Numbered from the stretch's first letter, positions 37,654 through 52,676 are shown. The stretch: DNA of 64,000 nucleotides from Actinoallomurus bryophytorum (GCF_006716425.1 NZ_VFOZ01000001.1:1054001-1118000); one strand, 5' to 3'. The notes: generated by a model from the sequence alone, not told the origin. Program-made: numbers and translations.

Positions 37654-38386
37654 GCGTGATGACCTCGTCGACGTGACGGAGGATCGGCGCGGCACCGGGA
37701 ACAATCACGCGGTGCGTGACCAGCAGCAGCGTACGATCCTCCGCCGCCGCGAGTAGCTCGGTGAGCGCGGAGTCGCCGGCGCGCCCGTCATCCGGATCGT
37801 CCACGATGATGATGGGCACATCGGCCAGCAGAGCCCGCGCCAGTGCGACGCGCTGGCGTACGTCGCCGTCCGGCTCGCCCATGGCCTGGTCCGGGGGCAG
37901 GTCGAGCCCGGCCCGCCGCATCGCGCCGGCGACCTGCTCGTCCGTCGCGTCCGGGCGGGCCACGCGTACGTTGCCGGCCACCGTGGCGGGCAGCATGCGC
38001 GTGTCGCGTGCGCACAGGCCGATGACCGAGCGCACGTCGTCACCCGACAGGTCGCGTAGCTCCACGCCGTTGAGCGTGATGGTGCCCTCGTAGTCGAGGA
38101 ACCGCAGCAGGACCGCGGCCAGCGCCGAGGTGCCGACCCGGCCGCGGGCGACCAGGGCCACCCGCCGCCCGGCGGGCAGCACCAGGTCGGCGTCGTCCAG
38201 CGCGACCGCCTCGCCGTCCGGCCAGCGGGTGCGCAGGCCCGTGACGTGCAGCTCGTAGGGGCCGGGCGGCAACGGCAGCGGGGCCGGAGGCTCGGCGATC
38301 AGTGTCCGAGCGGTGTCGCGTGTCAATGGCGGTGCTTCCACTGCCGCCTCCCCTGTATCCGTGGTCCGTGAGCTCACCGTAGACAC
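37640..38386 (-). CDS. orphan ABC ATPase-like protein with degenerate Walker A
   Basis: 248 residues resembling the nucleotide-binding domain of CydC/exporter ABC proteins, without any membrane domain. The fold order is kept: [20 protein letters not shown], then [19 protein letters not shown] where Walker A should be, then [19 protein letters not shown] and IIIVDDPDD. The Walker A lysine is replaced by threonine (T86), the LSGGQ signature is eroded to GDVRQ and the Walker B glutamate is aspartate. ATP hydrolysis is unlikely. No permease gene is adjacent. Confidence 0.78.
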   Translation of the reverse strand: MSTVSSRTTDTGEAAVEAPPLTRDTARTLIAEPPAPLPLPPGPYELHVTGLRTRWPDGEAVALDDADLVLPAGRRVALVARGRVGTSALAAVLLRFLDYEGTITLNGVELRDLSGDDVRSVIGLCARDTRMLPATVAGNVRVARPDATDEQVAGAMRRAGLDLPPDQAMGEPDGDVRQRVALARALLADVPIIIVDDPDDGRAGDSALTELLAAAEDRTLLLVTHRVIVPGAAPILRHVDEVITLSDL

Positions 38387-38497
38387 GGGGTACGACAGTC
38401 GCCGCGAGATCTACCACCCGATTCCCAGACCACGACCGTCCCGGCACCTTGGGGTTTCGTAAGATCCCGCCCTGTCATTGGCCGGTACCCTTCAGTC

Positions 38498-39748
38498 ATG
38501 CCTCAGATGTGGCCCGCACCCGCGGCCGACGGGCCCACCGACGCCACGGTCGCGTTGCCGGGTTCGAAGTCGATCACCAACCGCGCGTTGGTCCTCGCCG
38601 CACTGGCCGAGGACCCGTCGCTCGTACGCCGCCCGCTGCGCAGCCGCGACACGCTGCTCATGGCCGGCGCGCTGCGCGCCCTCGGCGCGGGCGTCGAGGA
38701 CGCGGGCGCCGACTGGCGGATCACGCCGGGTGAGCTGCGCGGCCCCGCCACACTTGACGTCGGCCTGGCGGGCACCGTCATGCGCTTCGTGCCCCCGGTC
38801 GCCGCGATGGCCACCGGGGAGATCCTCTTCGACGGCGACCCGCATGCCCGCAAGCGCCCGATGGGCACGATCCTGGCCGCGCTGCGCGTCCTCGGCGCCG
38901 ACGTCGAGGGCGACGCGCTGCCGTTCACGGTGCGCGGCACCGGCGCCGTGCCGGGCGGGTCGGTCACGATCGACGCCTCGGGCTCGTCGCAGATGGTGTC
39001 CGGCCTGCTGCTGGCCGCCCCCCGCTACGGCAAGGGCGCGGAGGTGCGCCACGAGGGCCCGCCGGTGCCCTCCGCCCCCCACCTGGCGATGACCGTGCGG
39101 ATGCTGCGCGACGCGGGGGCCTCGGTCGAGACCGGCCCCGACGTGTGGCGGGTGCAGCCGGGCGCGCTGCGCGGCGGCGAGTTCGACGTCGAGCCGGACC
39201 TGTCCAACGCGGCGCCGTTCCTGGCCGCCGCGCTGGTGACCGGCGGGCGCGTGACGGTGCGCGGCTGGCCGGCCGAGACGACACAGCCCGGCGACGAGCT
39301 ACGTCACCTGCTCGCCGCGATGGGCGCCTCGGTGACCCGCGAGGACGGGGACCTGACCGTACGCGGGGGCTCCATACACGGCATCGACGTCGACCTCGGC
39401 GACGTCAGCGAGCTGAGCTGCGTGCTCGCCGCCGTCGCCGCGCTGGCCGACGGCCCGTCGCGGCTGCGCGGCATCGCGCACATGCGCGGGCACGAGACCG
39501 ACCGGCTGGCGGCGCTGACCGCCGAGATCAACGGCCTGGGCGGCGACGTTCGCGAGCTTCCCGACGGTCTGGAGATCCGGCCACGGCCGCTGCACGGCGG
39601 GGTGTTCCACACCTACGACGACCATCGGATGGTGATGGCCGGCGCCGTCCTCGGCCTGGCCGTACCCGGCGTCGAGGTGGAGAATCCCGGGACGGTCGGC
39701 AAGACCCTTCCCGAGTTCGGCGAGATCTGGGCGGAGATGCTGCGTTAG
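38498..39748 (+). CDS. aroA: 3-phosphoshikimate 1-carboxyvinyltransferase (EPSP synthase)
   Basis: 416 residues. Sixth step of the shikimate pathway. The N-terminal [18 protein letters not shown] binds shikimate-3-phosphate, [15 protein letters not shown] is the phosphoenolpyruvate-site segment in its usual actinobacterial form, and [43 protein letters not shown] and [11 protein letters not shown] complete the active site. Two bases separate it from rsgA. The aroA-rsgA pair also occurs in M. tuberculosis. Confidence 0.96.
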   Translation: MPQMWPAPAADGPTDATVALPGSKSITNRALVLAALAEDPSLVRRPLRSRDTLLMAGALRALGAGVEDAGADWRITPGELRGPATLDVGLAGTVMRFVPPVAAMATGEILFDGDPHARKRPMGTILAALRVLGADVEGDALPFTVRGTGAVPGGSVTIDASGSSQMVSGLLLAAPRYGKGAEVRHEGPPVPSAPHLAMTVRMLRDAGASVETGPDVWRVQPGALRGGEFDVEPDLSNAAPFLAAALVTGGRVTVRGWPAETTQPGDELRHLLAAMGASVTREDGDLTVRGGSIHGIDVDLGDVSELSCVLAAVAALADGPSRLRGIAHMRGHETDRLAALTAEINGLGGDVRELPDGLEIRPRPLHGGVFHTYDDHRMVMAGAVLGLAVPGVEVENPGTVGKTLPEFGEIWAEMLR

Positions 39749-39750
39749 GC

Positions 39751-40743
39751 ATGGCGCGCGATTGGGCGAGACTCGATGAGGATGACGTGCGGGTACGTCC
39801 CGGGAAAGGATCCCGGCCGCGTACCCGTCGCCGCCCTGCGCACGAGGACGCCATCGGCGGCTTCGTGATGGCCGTCGACCGTGGCCGCTACCGGTGCCTG
39901 GTCGCCGAACACGGACGCACCGTCACCGCGATGCGCGCGCGGGAGATGGGCCGCAAGAGTGTGGTGGTCGGCGACCGCGTACGCCTCGTCGGCGACGTCT
40001 CCGGCCGGCCCGACTCGCTGGCACGCGTCGTCGGCCTCGAACCCCGCGTCTCGACCCTGCGGCGCACCGCGGACGACAGCGACCCCATCGAGCGGATCAT
40101 CGTCGCCAACGCCGAGAGCATGGTCATCGTCACCGCGCTGGCCGATCCGCCCCCCAGGCCGCGCATGATCGACCGCTGCCTGGTCGCCGCCTACGTCGCG
40201 GGCCTCGAACCCCTGCTGTGCCTGACCAAGGCCGACCTCGCCTCCCCTGACGCGCTGGAGGAGATGTACGCCCCGCTGGGCGTCGCCCATGTCGTCACGC
40301 GCAAGGACGAGGCCGTGGACGAGCTGCGCACCCACCTGACCGGGCGGATGAGCGTCATGGTCGGCCATTCGGGGGTCGGCAAGTCGACGCTGGTCAACTC
40401 CCTCGTGCCGGACGCCGAGCGGGCCGTGAGCGCGGTCAACCCCGTGACCGGGCGCGGCCGGCACACGTCCTCGTCCGCGATCGCGCTCGCGCTGCCGGGC
40501 GACGAGGGCTGGATCATCGACACGCCGGGCGTGCGCAGTTTCGGGCTGGCCCACGTCAAGCCGGAGGACGTACTGGCGGCGTTCCCCGACCTGCTCGAGG
40601 GCGCCACGGACTGCCCGACGCACTGCACCCACCTGCAGGACGACTGCGCGCTCGACGCGTGGGTGGCGGCCGGCCACGCCGCACCCTCCCGCCTCGACTC
40701 ACTGCGCCGCCTGCTCACGAGCCGCGACGCCGACGAGGCCTGA
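39751..40743 (+). CDS. rsgA: ribosome small-subunit-dependent GTPase A
   Basis: 330 residues. Circularly permuted GTPase involved in late 30S subunit maturation. The N-terminal OB domain is followed by G4 (CLTKADL), G1 (GHSGVGKSTLVNSLVP) and G3 (IIDTPGVRSFGL), in that permuted order. The C-terminal zinc motif is visible in ATDCPTHCTHLQDDC. The ATG starts 2 bases after the aroA stop, indicating one transcript. Confidence 0.95.
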   Translation: MARDWARLDEDDVRVRPGKGSRPRTRRRPAHEDAIGGFVMAVDRGRYRCLVAEHGRTVTAMRAREMGRKSVVVGDRVRLVGDVSGRPDSLARVVGLEPRVSTLRRTADDSDPIERIIVANAESMVIVTALADPPPRPRMIDRCLVAAYVAGLEPLLCLTKADLASPDALEEMYAPLGVAHVVTRKDEAVDELRTHLTGRMSVMVGHSGVGKSTLVNSLVPDAERAVSAVNPVTGRGRHTSSSAIALALPGDEGWIIDTPGVRSFGLAHVKPEDVLAAFPDLLEGATDCPTHCTHLQDDCALDAWVAAGHAAPSRLDSLRRLLTSRDADEA

Positions 40744-40758
40744 CGCGGCCGCGCGCGC

Positions 40759-41643
40759 CTACCGGCGTGCGGCGAGCGCGGCGATCGAGTCGTCGTCGCA
40801 CGATGCCCAGAAGCCCCCCACGACGTCCTCGAGCTGGTCCATGGACTCCGCCAGGAACAGCACGTCCTGATATTTGGTGATGTCGTAGGTCGTCGCACCC
40901 ATCGCGGCGAGGTCCAGTGGCCGGATGTCCATGCCGCGGAACTCCTCGATCTCCCCGTACGAGGACAGGATCCCGGCGCCGTACGCCTTCGGCTCACCGT
41001 CCTCGGCCATGACGCCGAACTCCATCGTGAACCAGAAGATCTTGGAGACGAACTCCAGCGCCTCCGCCGACTCGACCCGCCGCGCGGCCCCGCCCGCCAG
41101 CCGGTACAGCGCGGCGAACCGCTCGTTGGCCAGGGCGTTCGCGTGCCCGATCACCTCGTGTACGACGTCCGGCTCCGGGGTGTAGAGCGGGACCGTGTGG
41201 TGGCGGATGTACTGCGTGGAATGGAAGCGCGAGTCGGCCAGCGTGCCGTAGAAGTCGCGCAGCGGCACCAGTCCCGCGGCGGGCAGGTAGCGAAAGCCGG
41301 TGAGCGGCTCCAGCCACGCGGAGACCTCCTCGAGCTGGGGCACCCGGTCGCCCGGCAGGCCCAGGCGCTCCTTGCCGTCGAGGTAGGCGCGCACGGCGTA
41401 CTTGCGGTGCTTGATGTCCAGCTCGCCGGAGACGATGCGCCACACCTCGTGCTCGGCGGGGGTGTACTCCGCGGCCGGGATGGGGTCGCCGGGCACGTAC
41501 GCGGTGGCGAGTGCGGCGATGGCGTTGCGCCGTGCGCGGTAGTCCGGGTCGGCGAAGCCGGGGTGGCTGCGGGAGAGCTGGACGACCACCTCGCCGTCGG
41601 CGTCCTGGGCGATCGGAGCGAGGTAGGTGGCTTCTTCGAACAT
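40759..41643 (-). CDS. phhA: phenylalanine 4-monooxygenase (biopterin-dependent)
   Basis: 294 residues, aromatic amino-acid hydroxylase that converts phenylalanine to tyrosine with a pterin cofactor. The iron ligands are in EPDVVHEVIGHANALAN (two histidines), with the glutamate further on in FWFTMEFGVM. The ATG at 41643 opens the conserved region. Divergent from an Lrp-family regulator, which probably controls it. Convergent with rsgA. Confidence 0.92.
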   Translation of the reverse strand: MFEEATYLAPIAQDADGEVVVQLSRSHPGFADPDYRARRNAIAALATAYVPGDPIPAAEYTPAEHEVWRIVSGELDIKHRKYAVRAYLDGKERLGLPGDRVPQLEEVSAWLEPLTGFRYLPAAGLVPLRDFYGTLADSRFHSTQYIRHHTVPLYTPEPDVVHEVIGHANALANERFAALYRLAGGAARRVESAEALEFVSKIFWFTMEFGVMAEDGEPKAYGAGILSSYGEIEEFRGMDIRPLDLAAMGATTYDITKYQDVLFLAESMDQLEDVVGGFWASCDDDSIAALAARR

Positions 41644-41799
41644 CGTGCTCCTCGGGAGGCTCGGCGTCGTGACCCGCCGGCGCCGTTGACGGCGGGCCAC
41701 GACGAGAGGACAGCAGATGTGCCCGGAGACTGACAAGAGTGCACAGATGATCTGGACGATTCGCCTAATTCGGGTCTATATCGCGGCTAATCTCTGGTC

Positions 41800-42273
41800 A
41801 TGTCGCCCAGTGAGATCGACGCCCTCGACGCCCGGCTGCTGGAGACGATGAGAGCGCATCCACGCGTCGGGCTGACCGAGCTGGCCCGCCTGCTCGGCGT
41901 GGCGCGCGGCACCGTACAGGCTCGCGTGGACAAACTGGTCGCCCGCGAGGTCATCGCCGACTTCGGCCCGACCGTACGCCCGGCGCGCCTCGGCTATCCG
42001 GTACTGGCGTTCCTGTCCCTGCAGATCGCGCAGGGACTCGTGGCCGAGGCCGTACAGCATCTCCAGACGCTTCCGGAGGTCCTGGAGGTGCACGGCACGA
42101 GCGGCAGCTCGGACCTGCTGTGCCGCGTCGCGGCGCGGAGCACCGACCACCTGCAGGAGATCATCGCCACGGTGCTGGCCTCGCCGGCGGTGCACCGGAC
42201 CGACACCAGCGTGGTGCTGTCGACGCAGGTTCCGTACCGGGTCGAACCCCTCATCCGGGCGGCACCACGCTAG
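41800..42273 (+). CDS. Lrp/AsnC family transcriptional regulator
   Basis: 157 residues. N-terminal helix-turn-helix (GLTELARLLGVARGTVQARVDKLVAREV) and C-terminal ligand-binding RAM domain (LEVHGTSGSSDLLCRVAARS). Placed 156 bases from, and divergent to, the phenylalanine hydroxylase gene, so phenylalanine or tyrosine is a reasonable ligand guess. The spacer is AT-rich. Confidence 0.9.
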   Translation: MSPSEIDALDARLLETMRAHPRVGLTELARLLGVARGTVQARVDKLVAREVIADFGPTVRPARLGYPVLAFLSLQIAQGLVAEAVQHLQTLPEVLEVHGTSGSSDLLCRVAARSTDHLQEIIATVLASPAVHRTDTSVVLSTQVPYRVEPLIRAAPR

Positions 42274-42364
42274 TTCGTCCCGTACCCGCCGCTGTAGAAG
42301 ATCTTGGAGCGTAAGCGGGGCTGCTCTGTCTGTGCACGCCTCTGTCGCGATAGCGTTGCACGCC

Positions 42365-43165
42365 GTGGCGGACTATTCGGATGACCTACGCCTTGCACAC
42401 GTCATGGCGGACGCGGCCGACGATGTCGCCACGCGCCGGTTTCGTGCGCTCGACCTGACGGTCGAGACGAAACCCGACCTCACCCCGGTAACCGACGCCG
42501 ACCGCAGGGTCGAGGAGACCCTGCGCAACACGCTGAAGCGAACACGGCCGCGCGACGCGGTGCACGGCGAGGAGTTCGGCCGCACCGGCTACGGCCCCCG
42601 CTGCTGGGTGATCGACCCGATCGACGCCACGAAGAACTACATGCGCGGCGTACCCATCTGGGCGACCTTGATCGCGCTGATGGAGGGCGACGACCCGGTG
42701 GTCGGCCTCGTGTCCGCGCCGGCCCTCAACCGCCGCTGGTGGGCGGCACGAGGCGGCGGTTCCTGGACCGGGCGCAGCCTCGCCAAGGCCACCCGCTGCC
42801 GGGTCTCGGGCGTCACCGACCTCCAGGACGCGTCGTTCTCCTTCTCCAGCCTGACCGGCTGGGAGGAGCAGCAACGCCTGGACGGCTTCCTCGACCTCAC
42901 CCGTTCGGTCTGGCGCACCCGCGCGTTCGGCGACTTCTGGTCCCACGTGATGGTCGCCGAGGGTGTCGTGGACGTCGCGGCCGAGCCCGACGTGTCCCTG
43001 TGGGACGTCGCGGCCGTCCAGGTCATCGTCGAGGAGGCGGGCGGGGTCTTCACCGACCTGTCCGGCGTCCCGCGCGCCGACGGTGGCAGCGTCGTCTGCA
43101 CCAACGGGCTGCTGCACGCCGCCGTACTCGAGAAACTCGGCAGCGAGCCGAGCCACGCCGTCTGA
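42365..43165 (+). CDS. hisN: histidinol-phosphatase, inositol-monophosphatase type
   Basis: 266 residues. IMPase-fold phosphatase. Metal-binding motifs: HGEEFG, WVIDPIDATKNY (the usual DGT reads DAT) and EPDVSLWDVAAVQVIVEEAGG. The sequence follows actinobacterial HisN closely, so histidinol phosphate (histidine synthesis) is the likely substrate; other monophosphates are possible. The GTG at 42365 gives the family N terminus (MADYSDDLRLAH). Confidence 0.88.
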   Translation: MADYSDDLRLAHVMADAADDVATRRFRALDLTVETKPDLTPVTDADRRVEETLRNTLKRTRPRDAVHGEEFGRTGYGPRCWVIDPIDATKNYMRGVPIWATLIALMEGDDPVVGLVSAPALNRRWWAARGGGSWTGRSLAKATRCRVSGVTDLQDASFSFSSLTGWEEQQRLDGFLDLTRSVWRTRAFGDFWSHVMVAEGVVDVAAEPDVSLWDVAAVQVIVEEAGGVFTDLSGVPRADGGSVVCTNGLLHAAVLEKLGSEPSHAV

Positions 43166-43176
43166 TGTGAGCCGAA

Positions 43177-43194
43177 CACGATATATCTTGTGAT
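43177..43194. promoter_or_regulatory. PadR-type operator candidate before small membrane gene
   Basis: CACGATATATCTTGTGAT is AT-rich and imperfectly palindromic. It shares its core (ATATCTTG) with the direct repeats at 4191-4231. It lies 65-82 bases before the small membrane protein start. Confidence 0.45.
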
Positions 43195-43258
43195 CTGAGG
43201 AACAGCGGGCTCGTGCCCGCTCGTTCTCCTTTACGGAGTCCACGGAACGGAGAAGATC

Positions 43259-43444
43259 GTGGGACGCACCGGATACATCGTCGTCGGGGTCATCGTCGCG
43301 CTTATCGCCTTCATCCTGCTGCCCGGCTGGGTCAAGCTACTGGGCGTCCTCCTGCTCGTGGGCGTGCCCGCGGCCGGATACCTCATGCTCGACCCGTCAC
43401 AGCGGCGGCGTCTGCGCGGCCAGCGGCGCAAGCGCCTCGGCTGA
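43259..43444 (+). CDS. small two-helix membrane protein
   Basis: 61 residues. Two hydrophobic helices (YIVVGVIVALIAFILL and VKLLGVLLLVGVPAAGYLML) and a very basic C-terminal tail (RRRLRGQRRKRLG). No family name recognised. The GTG at 43259 follows a GGAG-type site. Its promoter region carries a motif like that of the DUF4097-padR operon, so it may be part of the same envelope response. Confidence 0.72.
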   Translation: MGRTGYIVVGVIVALIAFILLPGWVKLLGVLLLVGVPAAGYLMLDPSQRRRLRGQRRKRLG

Positions 43445-43498
43445 GAGCACGCGCGGGCAGGGCGCGGTCCTGTCCGCGCAGGCTTCAGGCCCGCCGGA

Positions 43499-44711
43499 TC
43501 ATGCGGGTACGTGGCGAGGCAGCGTCCGTACGTCACGTACCGGCAGGACGGCCAGCGTGGCCACCAGGATCACCGCCGCGCTGAGCCCGATCGCGCCGCC
43601 GAGCCCGAAGGCCACCATCGCCGGCCCCGCCAGTCCCTGCCCGACCGGGTTGAAGACGAGCGAGCCAAGCGCGTCGTAGGCGTACACCCGCGACAGCGCC
43701 TCGGCGGGCACGTGGTGCTGCACGGTGGTGTCCCACTGCACGCCGAAGGTCTCGAACCCGATCCCGGCGGCGAAGGCCGTCGCGCAGACGACGGGCACGG
43801 GCGCCATGACGGCCAAGGTGAGGAGCAACGGCACCCCGGCCAGCACCCCGTACATCGCGATCAGCAGGGGCCTGCGCGGGCGATGCCACAGCGCGAGCAC
43901 CCCGCCGGCGATGAGGCCCGCCGACTCGGCCGCCACCACGAGGCCCCAGGTCGCGGCGCCGCCCAGGTCGCGCACGGCCACCAGCGGGCCGAGCACCCCG
44001 AAGCCGCCGGCGAACGCCGCGTTCACGAACGCGAACTGCACCACGATCACCCACAGCCACGTACGAGAGCGGAACTCCTGCCAGCCCGCGCGGAGTTCGC
44101 GCAGTACTCCCGTCGGCGGGAGCCCGCTCCGCGGGAGCGCGAGCCGGCCGAAGAACACCGCGGCGACGGCGAACGTCGCGGCGTCGAGGGCGATGCCCCA
44201 GCCGGCGCCGAAGCCGGCCACGACCGCACCGGCCAGGCCGGCGCCGACCATCGTCGCGACGTTCGTGGCGAGGCGAAGCAGCGCGTTGGCGGGCTGGGTG
44301 AGGTGCGGCGGGATCGTCTGCGGTACCGCGCCGATGGACGCGGGGCCCAGGAAGGCCGCCGTCATCCCGTTCACCGCCTCCAGGAGCGCCAGCTGCCAGA
44401 TGTGCGCGGCACCACTGATCAGCAGCGCCGCCGCGACCGCCTGGGTGACCGCGGCGGCCAGTGAGAAGACGACGAGGAGTACGTGCCGTGGCAGCCGATC
44501 GCCCCAGACACCGCCGAGCAGCAAACAGGGCGGCCATGGGCAGGCTGCGCGCGGCCAGCACGACGCCCAGGTCGCCGGCGGACCCGGTCAGATCGAGTAC
44601 CGCGAACGCGAGCGCGATCGGCGCCATCGCGTTGCCAAGGAAGGACACCGATCGCCCAAAGAACAGCATGCGGAACCTGGACGCGGCGAGTGGCCGTAGC
44701 GCGGACCTCAC
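43499..44711 (-). pseudogene. frameshifted MFS transporter
   Basis: Together the two frames encode one major-facilitator protein of about 400 residues. The N-terminal part (start 44711; FRMLFFGRSVSFLGNAMAPIAL in part, LAARSLPMAAL) is in one frame. The rest (LLGGVWGDRLPRHVLL to the C terminus at 43499) is in another. The break lies near 44520, where CTGTTTGCTGCTCGG would read LF-LLG if one G were removed. So there is either a real inactivating insertion or a sequencing error. The family is DHA3-like; substrate unknown. Confidence 0.8.
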
Positions 44712-44868
44712 AGCCGAATGACCCTAACCGCAGCGCTTCCGGCGGGTCGACCGGGTTTTCCCCCTCGCGACTATGTCGCGTTCGGGCCGGAAACACCCAA
44801 GCCCCGCCACGGCCGTACGCTCGGGTTGCGTGCCCAGGAGGATTGCCCGTCAAGGGGGGTGATCACTC

Positions 44869-45819
44869 GTGGCCACGGATCGGCCGATCTTCGTACTCGG
44901 CTGCCCGCGCTCGGGCACGACACTGCTGCGCCTCATGCTGCGCGCCCATCCCCGCATCGCGATCCCCCCGGAGACCCGCCTCCTGCTGGACGCGTACGAA
45001 CACCGCGGCGCGTACGGGGATCTGCGCCGGCTCCCGAACCGGCAGGCCCTGGCCGAGTGGATCGTGGCCGGCGCCGGCACGCGTTTCAGCGGGCTGGGCC
45101 TGGACCCCCGCACGATCGCCGACGAGATCGTCGCCGGCCCTCCGACGCTGGGGTCGGCCTTGGAGATAGCACTGCGCGCGTACGCACGACGGCTGGGCAA
45201 GCCGCGCTGGGGGGACAAGCGGCCGGGATACGTGCAGCACATCGACGCGCTGCTGCGGATGTTCCCGGACGCACAGATCGTGCACCTGGTACGGGACGGA
45301 CGAGACTGCGTCGCCGAGCTGAAACGCGCACCGTGGTGGCGCATGGGCGTCTACCACGCGATCGCCACGTGGACCCAGGCCATCGACGCGGGTCAGGCCG
45401 CCGCGGCCCGCCTGCCGTCCGATGCGTACATGGAGATCCAGTACGAGCGGCTGGCCGGCGATCCGGAGGACGAGCTCCGGCGGCTGTGCGCGTTCCTCGG
45501 TGAGGAGTACGCGCCGTCGATGGTGATGCCGCGGGGGACGCCTGAGTGGAAGCGGTGGCACGCCGAGGTGCCGGGGAGCCGGCGGCTGGAACGCTGGGAG
45601 CTGGAGCTCTGCGAGGCGGTGATGACCGACCGCCTGCTGGCGTACGGGTACGAGCCGTCGCCGGCGTCCCGCCCGTCAGCACGCCACCTGGCCCGGTACG
45701 CCACGGTGACCACACACCGCCGCCTGGCGGCCCGCAAACGAGCCATGCTGGACCTTCGCCTGCGCGCCGCCGAGCCCCAATCCGTGGCGTCCTGCCTCAA
45801 CGGCGGCGGCGAGGCCTGA
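44869..45819 (+). CDS. sulfotransferase family protein
   Basis: 316 residues. PAPS-dependent sulfotransferase fold: the 5'-phosphosulfate loop FVLGCPRSGTTLLRLMLR at the N terminus and the 3'-phosphate region IVHLVRDGRDCVAELKR. It would transfer sulfate to a hydroxyl or amine of an unknown lipid, sugar or metabolite. The GTG at 44869 has AGGGGGG upstream. It stands alone. Confidence 0.88.
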   Translation: MATDRPIFVLGCPRSGTTLLRLMLRAHPRIAIPPETRLLLDAYEHRGAYGDLRRLPNRQALAEWIVAGAGTRFSGLGLDPRTIADEIVAGPPTLGSALEIALRAYARRLGKPRWGDKRPGYVQHIDALLRMFPDAQIVHLVRDGRDCVAELKRAPWWRMGVYHAIATWTQAIDAGQAAAARLPSDAYMEIQYERLAGDPEDELRRLCAFLGEEYAPSMVMPRGTPEWKRWHAEVPGSRRLERWELELCEAVMTDRLLAYGYEPSPASRPSARHLARYATVTTHRRLAARKRAMLDLRLRAAEPQSVASCLNGGGEA

Positions 45820-46316
45820 GCGGCGTCAAGGCTGGTGGCATCGGGTTTGGGCGTTACTGGAGGCGTCTGATGGACCCTGACCCGCGTGTCGCACGGATGC
45901 GCGACCACGAGCCCGTTCCTGTCGCGTGACGTGCCATTCCCTGGGGTCTGCGCGCCATCCCCGTCCGCTCTCCGGAGCGTCGTCCCCGAACCTCGAATCC
46001 GTTGCGTGGCCCTCGCGTGCGCGCCGCCGCCGGTAATGCCCGAGAGCGGCTGGGCATCGTCGCGGCCCCCGTGTATGCGCCGTCGGACAATGCCGCAGAC
46101 CCGCTGGGGTATTACCGACACTTCACGGGCGTGCTTCGCCAACGGCACTGGCTGGGGTCACGTTCCCTGGACCTGCCAGCCCATGTTGGCAGCCCTTACG
46201 TCAGCAACGGCGTCGGCCGTTCCTGCCCATCGTGGTGGGTTGTGATCAGGTCGCGGGGTCTCCCCGCCCGGATGTCCCCGCTGAGTGGGCCGTGCCCTGC
46301 TCAGGGGGTGGGATGT
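45820..46316. other. intergenic region without a confident gene
   Basis: About 500 bases. Several frames are open but none shows a family motif or convincing start. Two GC-rich hairpins (GCGGGG/CCCCGC at 46253-46267, and a looser one at about 46280-46313) lie just beyond the DUF397 stop and may end its transcript. Confidence 0.5.
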
Positions 46317-46505
46317 TCAGAGCACGAAACGCTCGTCGAGTTCCCCGCGCATCTCTTCGGGCAGCTCGTGCTTGCCCGCCTTGATACGGTCGAGGAAATC
46401 GCGCCATGCGCTCACGGTGAAGAACAGCTTGGGGCCCTCGGGGTCCTTGCTGTCGCGAACCGCAATGAGGCGCTCGCTCCGGCCCTCGTCGGCAGCCTCG
46501 GACAC
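46317..46505 (-). CDS. short DUF397 domain protein
   Basis: 62 residues. The C-terminal DUF397 core is clear: VRDSKDPEGPKLFFTVSAWR followed by DFLDRIKAGKHE. The usual N-terminal part (the W-x-K-S-S region) is missing, so it may be a shortened copy. DUF397 genes normally accompany an XRE regulator, but none is nearby. GTG start at 46505. Confidence 0.72.
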   Translation of the reverse strand: MSEAADEGRSERLIAVRDSKDPEGPKLFFTVSAWRDFLDRIKAGKHELPEEMRGELDERFVL

Positions 46506-46649
46506 CGCGCACCTCTGTTCTACGATGAGGATTCACTGGTGAGACGGGCCGCCCGTCCCACAGGTTTAACATGGTAAACGGTAGCAGGGACGGCCCGCTG
46601 GAGCGGGTTGTTGTGCTGTCCTGGTGGCATCTGGCGCCACAATGCCTCC

Positions 46650-46979
46650 ATGACCACCTTGCGCTCGGCCGCCCTCTTCCTACTAGCCGCAATCGCCGAG
46701 ATCGGCGGCGCGTGGCTGATCTGGCAAGGCCTCCGCGAACACCGCGGAGTACTCTTTATCGGAGCCGGCATTGCCGCCCTGGGGGCGTACGGATTTGTCG
46801 CCACATTTCAGCCGGACCCCCACTTCGGGCGCATTCTCGCGGCCTATGGAGGGGTCTTCGTCGCAGGCTCCCTCGTATGGGGAATGGTCGTCGACAAGTT
46901 CCACCCGGATCGCTTCGATGTACTCGGCGCCCTCTGCTGCCTCCTGGGCGTCACCATCATCATGTACGCCCCCCGCTGA
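46650..46979 (+). CDS. YnfA/UPF0060 family membrane protein
   Basis: 109 residues with four membrane helices. The first includes [20 protein letters not shown], and later [19 protein letters not shown], both typical of the YnfA family. Related to small multidrug transporters but without proven function here. The ATG at 46650 gives the normal family length. Confidence 0.88.
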   Translation: MTTLRSAALFLLAAIAEIGGAWLIWQGLREHRGVLFIGAGIAALGAYGFVATFQPDPHFGRILAAYGGVFVAGSLVWGMVVDKFHPDRFDVLGALCCLLGVTIIMYAPR

Positions 46980-47160
46980 CCAACCGCCCACTGCCTCTTG
47001 GGGCCACCATCAGCCCTGACCGCACCGCCCGCCCGCCTGAGCACTCCCCGCGTGCCATGGGACACCACCAGCCCAAGCCGGACCGCCGGCGGACGTTGCG
47101 CGGTCCTCCGCGTACTCGCGAGCCCGGATGGTTTACCTCGGCGTTTGTCCCAGTAAATGC

Positions 47161-47204
47161 AAATAGGCCCCTCCCCCCACTGAGGTGGGGAAAGGGGCCT
47201 ATTT
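47161..47204 (-). terminator. rRNA operon terminator 2 (distal)
   Basis: Inverted repeat with arm AAATAGGCCCCT and a further internal stem, ending in A/T-rich sequence. It is the second of two hairpins after the 5S gene on the minus strand. Confidence 0.85.
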
Positions 47205-47209
47205 AATGG

Positions 47210-47249
47210 AAAGAGCGGACAGGACCCCGGGGGGTTCTGTCCGCTCTTT
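47210..47249 (-). terminator. rRNA operon terminator 1 (proximal)
   Basis: A perfect 13-bp stem (arm AAAGAGCGGACAG) with a GC-rich loop region, followed on the minus strand by T-rich sequence, 15 bases after the 5S gene. Confidence 0.88.
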
Positions 47250-47263
47250 CTTATATGTTTATG

Positions 47264-47381
47264 TCCGGCGGTGTCCTACTCTCCCACACCGTCCCCGGTG
47301 CAGTACCATCGGCGCTGGAGGGCTTAACTTCCGGGTTCGGAATGGGACCGGGTGTTTCCCCACCGCTATGACCACCGAAAC
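47264..47381 (-). rRNA. rrf: 5S ribosomal RNA
   Basis: About 118 bases. Read on the minus strand it begins GTTTCGGTGGTCATAGCGGT and ends in the pairing 3' strand. Contains the usual CCGAACCCGGAAGTTAAG block. Last gene of the operon. Confidence 0.95.
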
Positions 47382-47430
47382 GCCTGAACAGGAGCACGAC
47401 TCCGGTGAGTGGTTCCCGGTCGTGTCCCGG

Positions 47431-47454
47431 GAACCGCATAGTGAACGCGAACAT
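47431..47454 (-). other. 23S precursor processing stem, 3' arm
   Basis: This 24-base segment is complementary to 50643-50666 at 22 of 24 positions. Together they would close a long helix around the 23S precursor for RNase III cutting. Confidence 0.75.
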
Positions 47455-47479
47455 AGAGCACAGCAGTTAAGTCTGTTGT

Positions 47480-52622
<5,143 letters not shown>

Positions 52623-52676
52623 GTCACAACGACAACCACCCACCGGGCAGCTGCCAAACCAAACCGAAAAAATCCT

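Noticed and set aside
46002-46577. Open frame of 191 residues between the sulfotransferase and YnfA genes
   Set aside because: No recognisable family or ribosome-binding site, and it runs through the DUF397 gene on the other strand.
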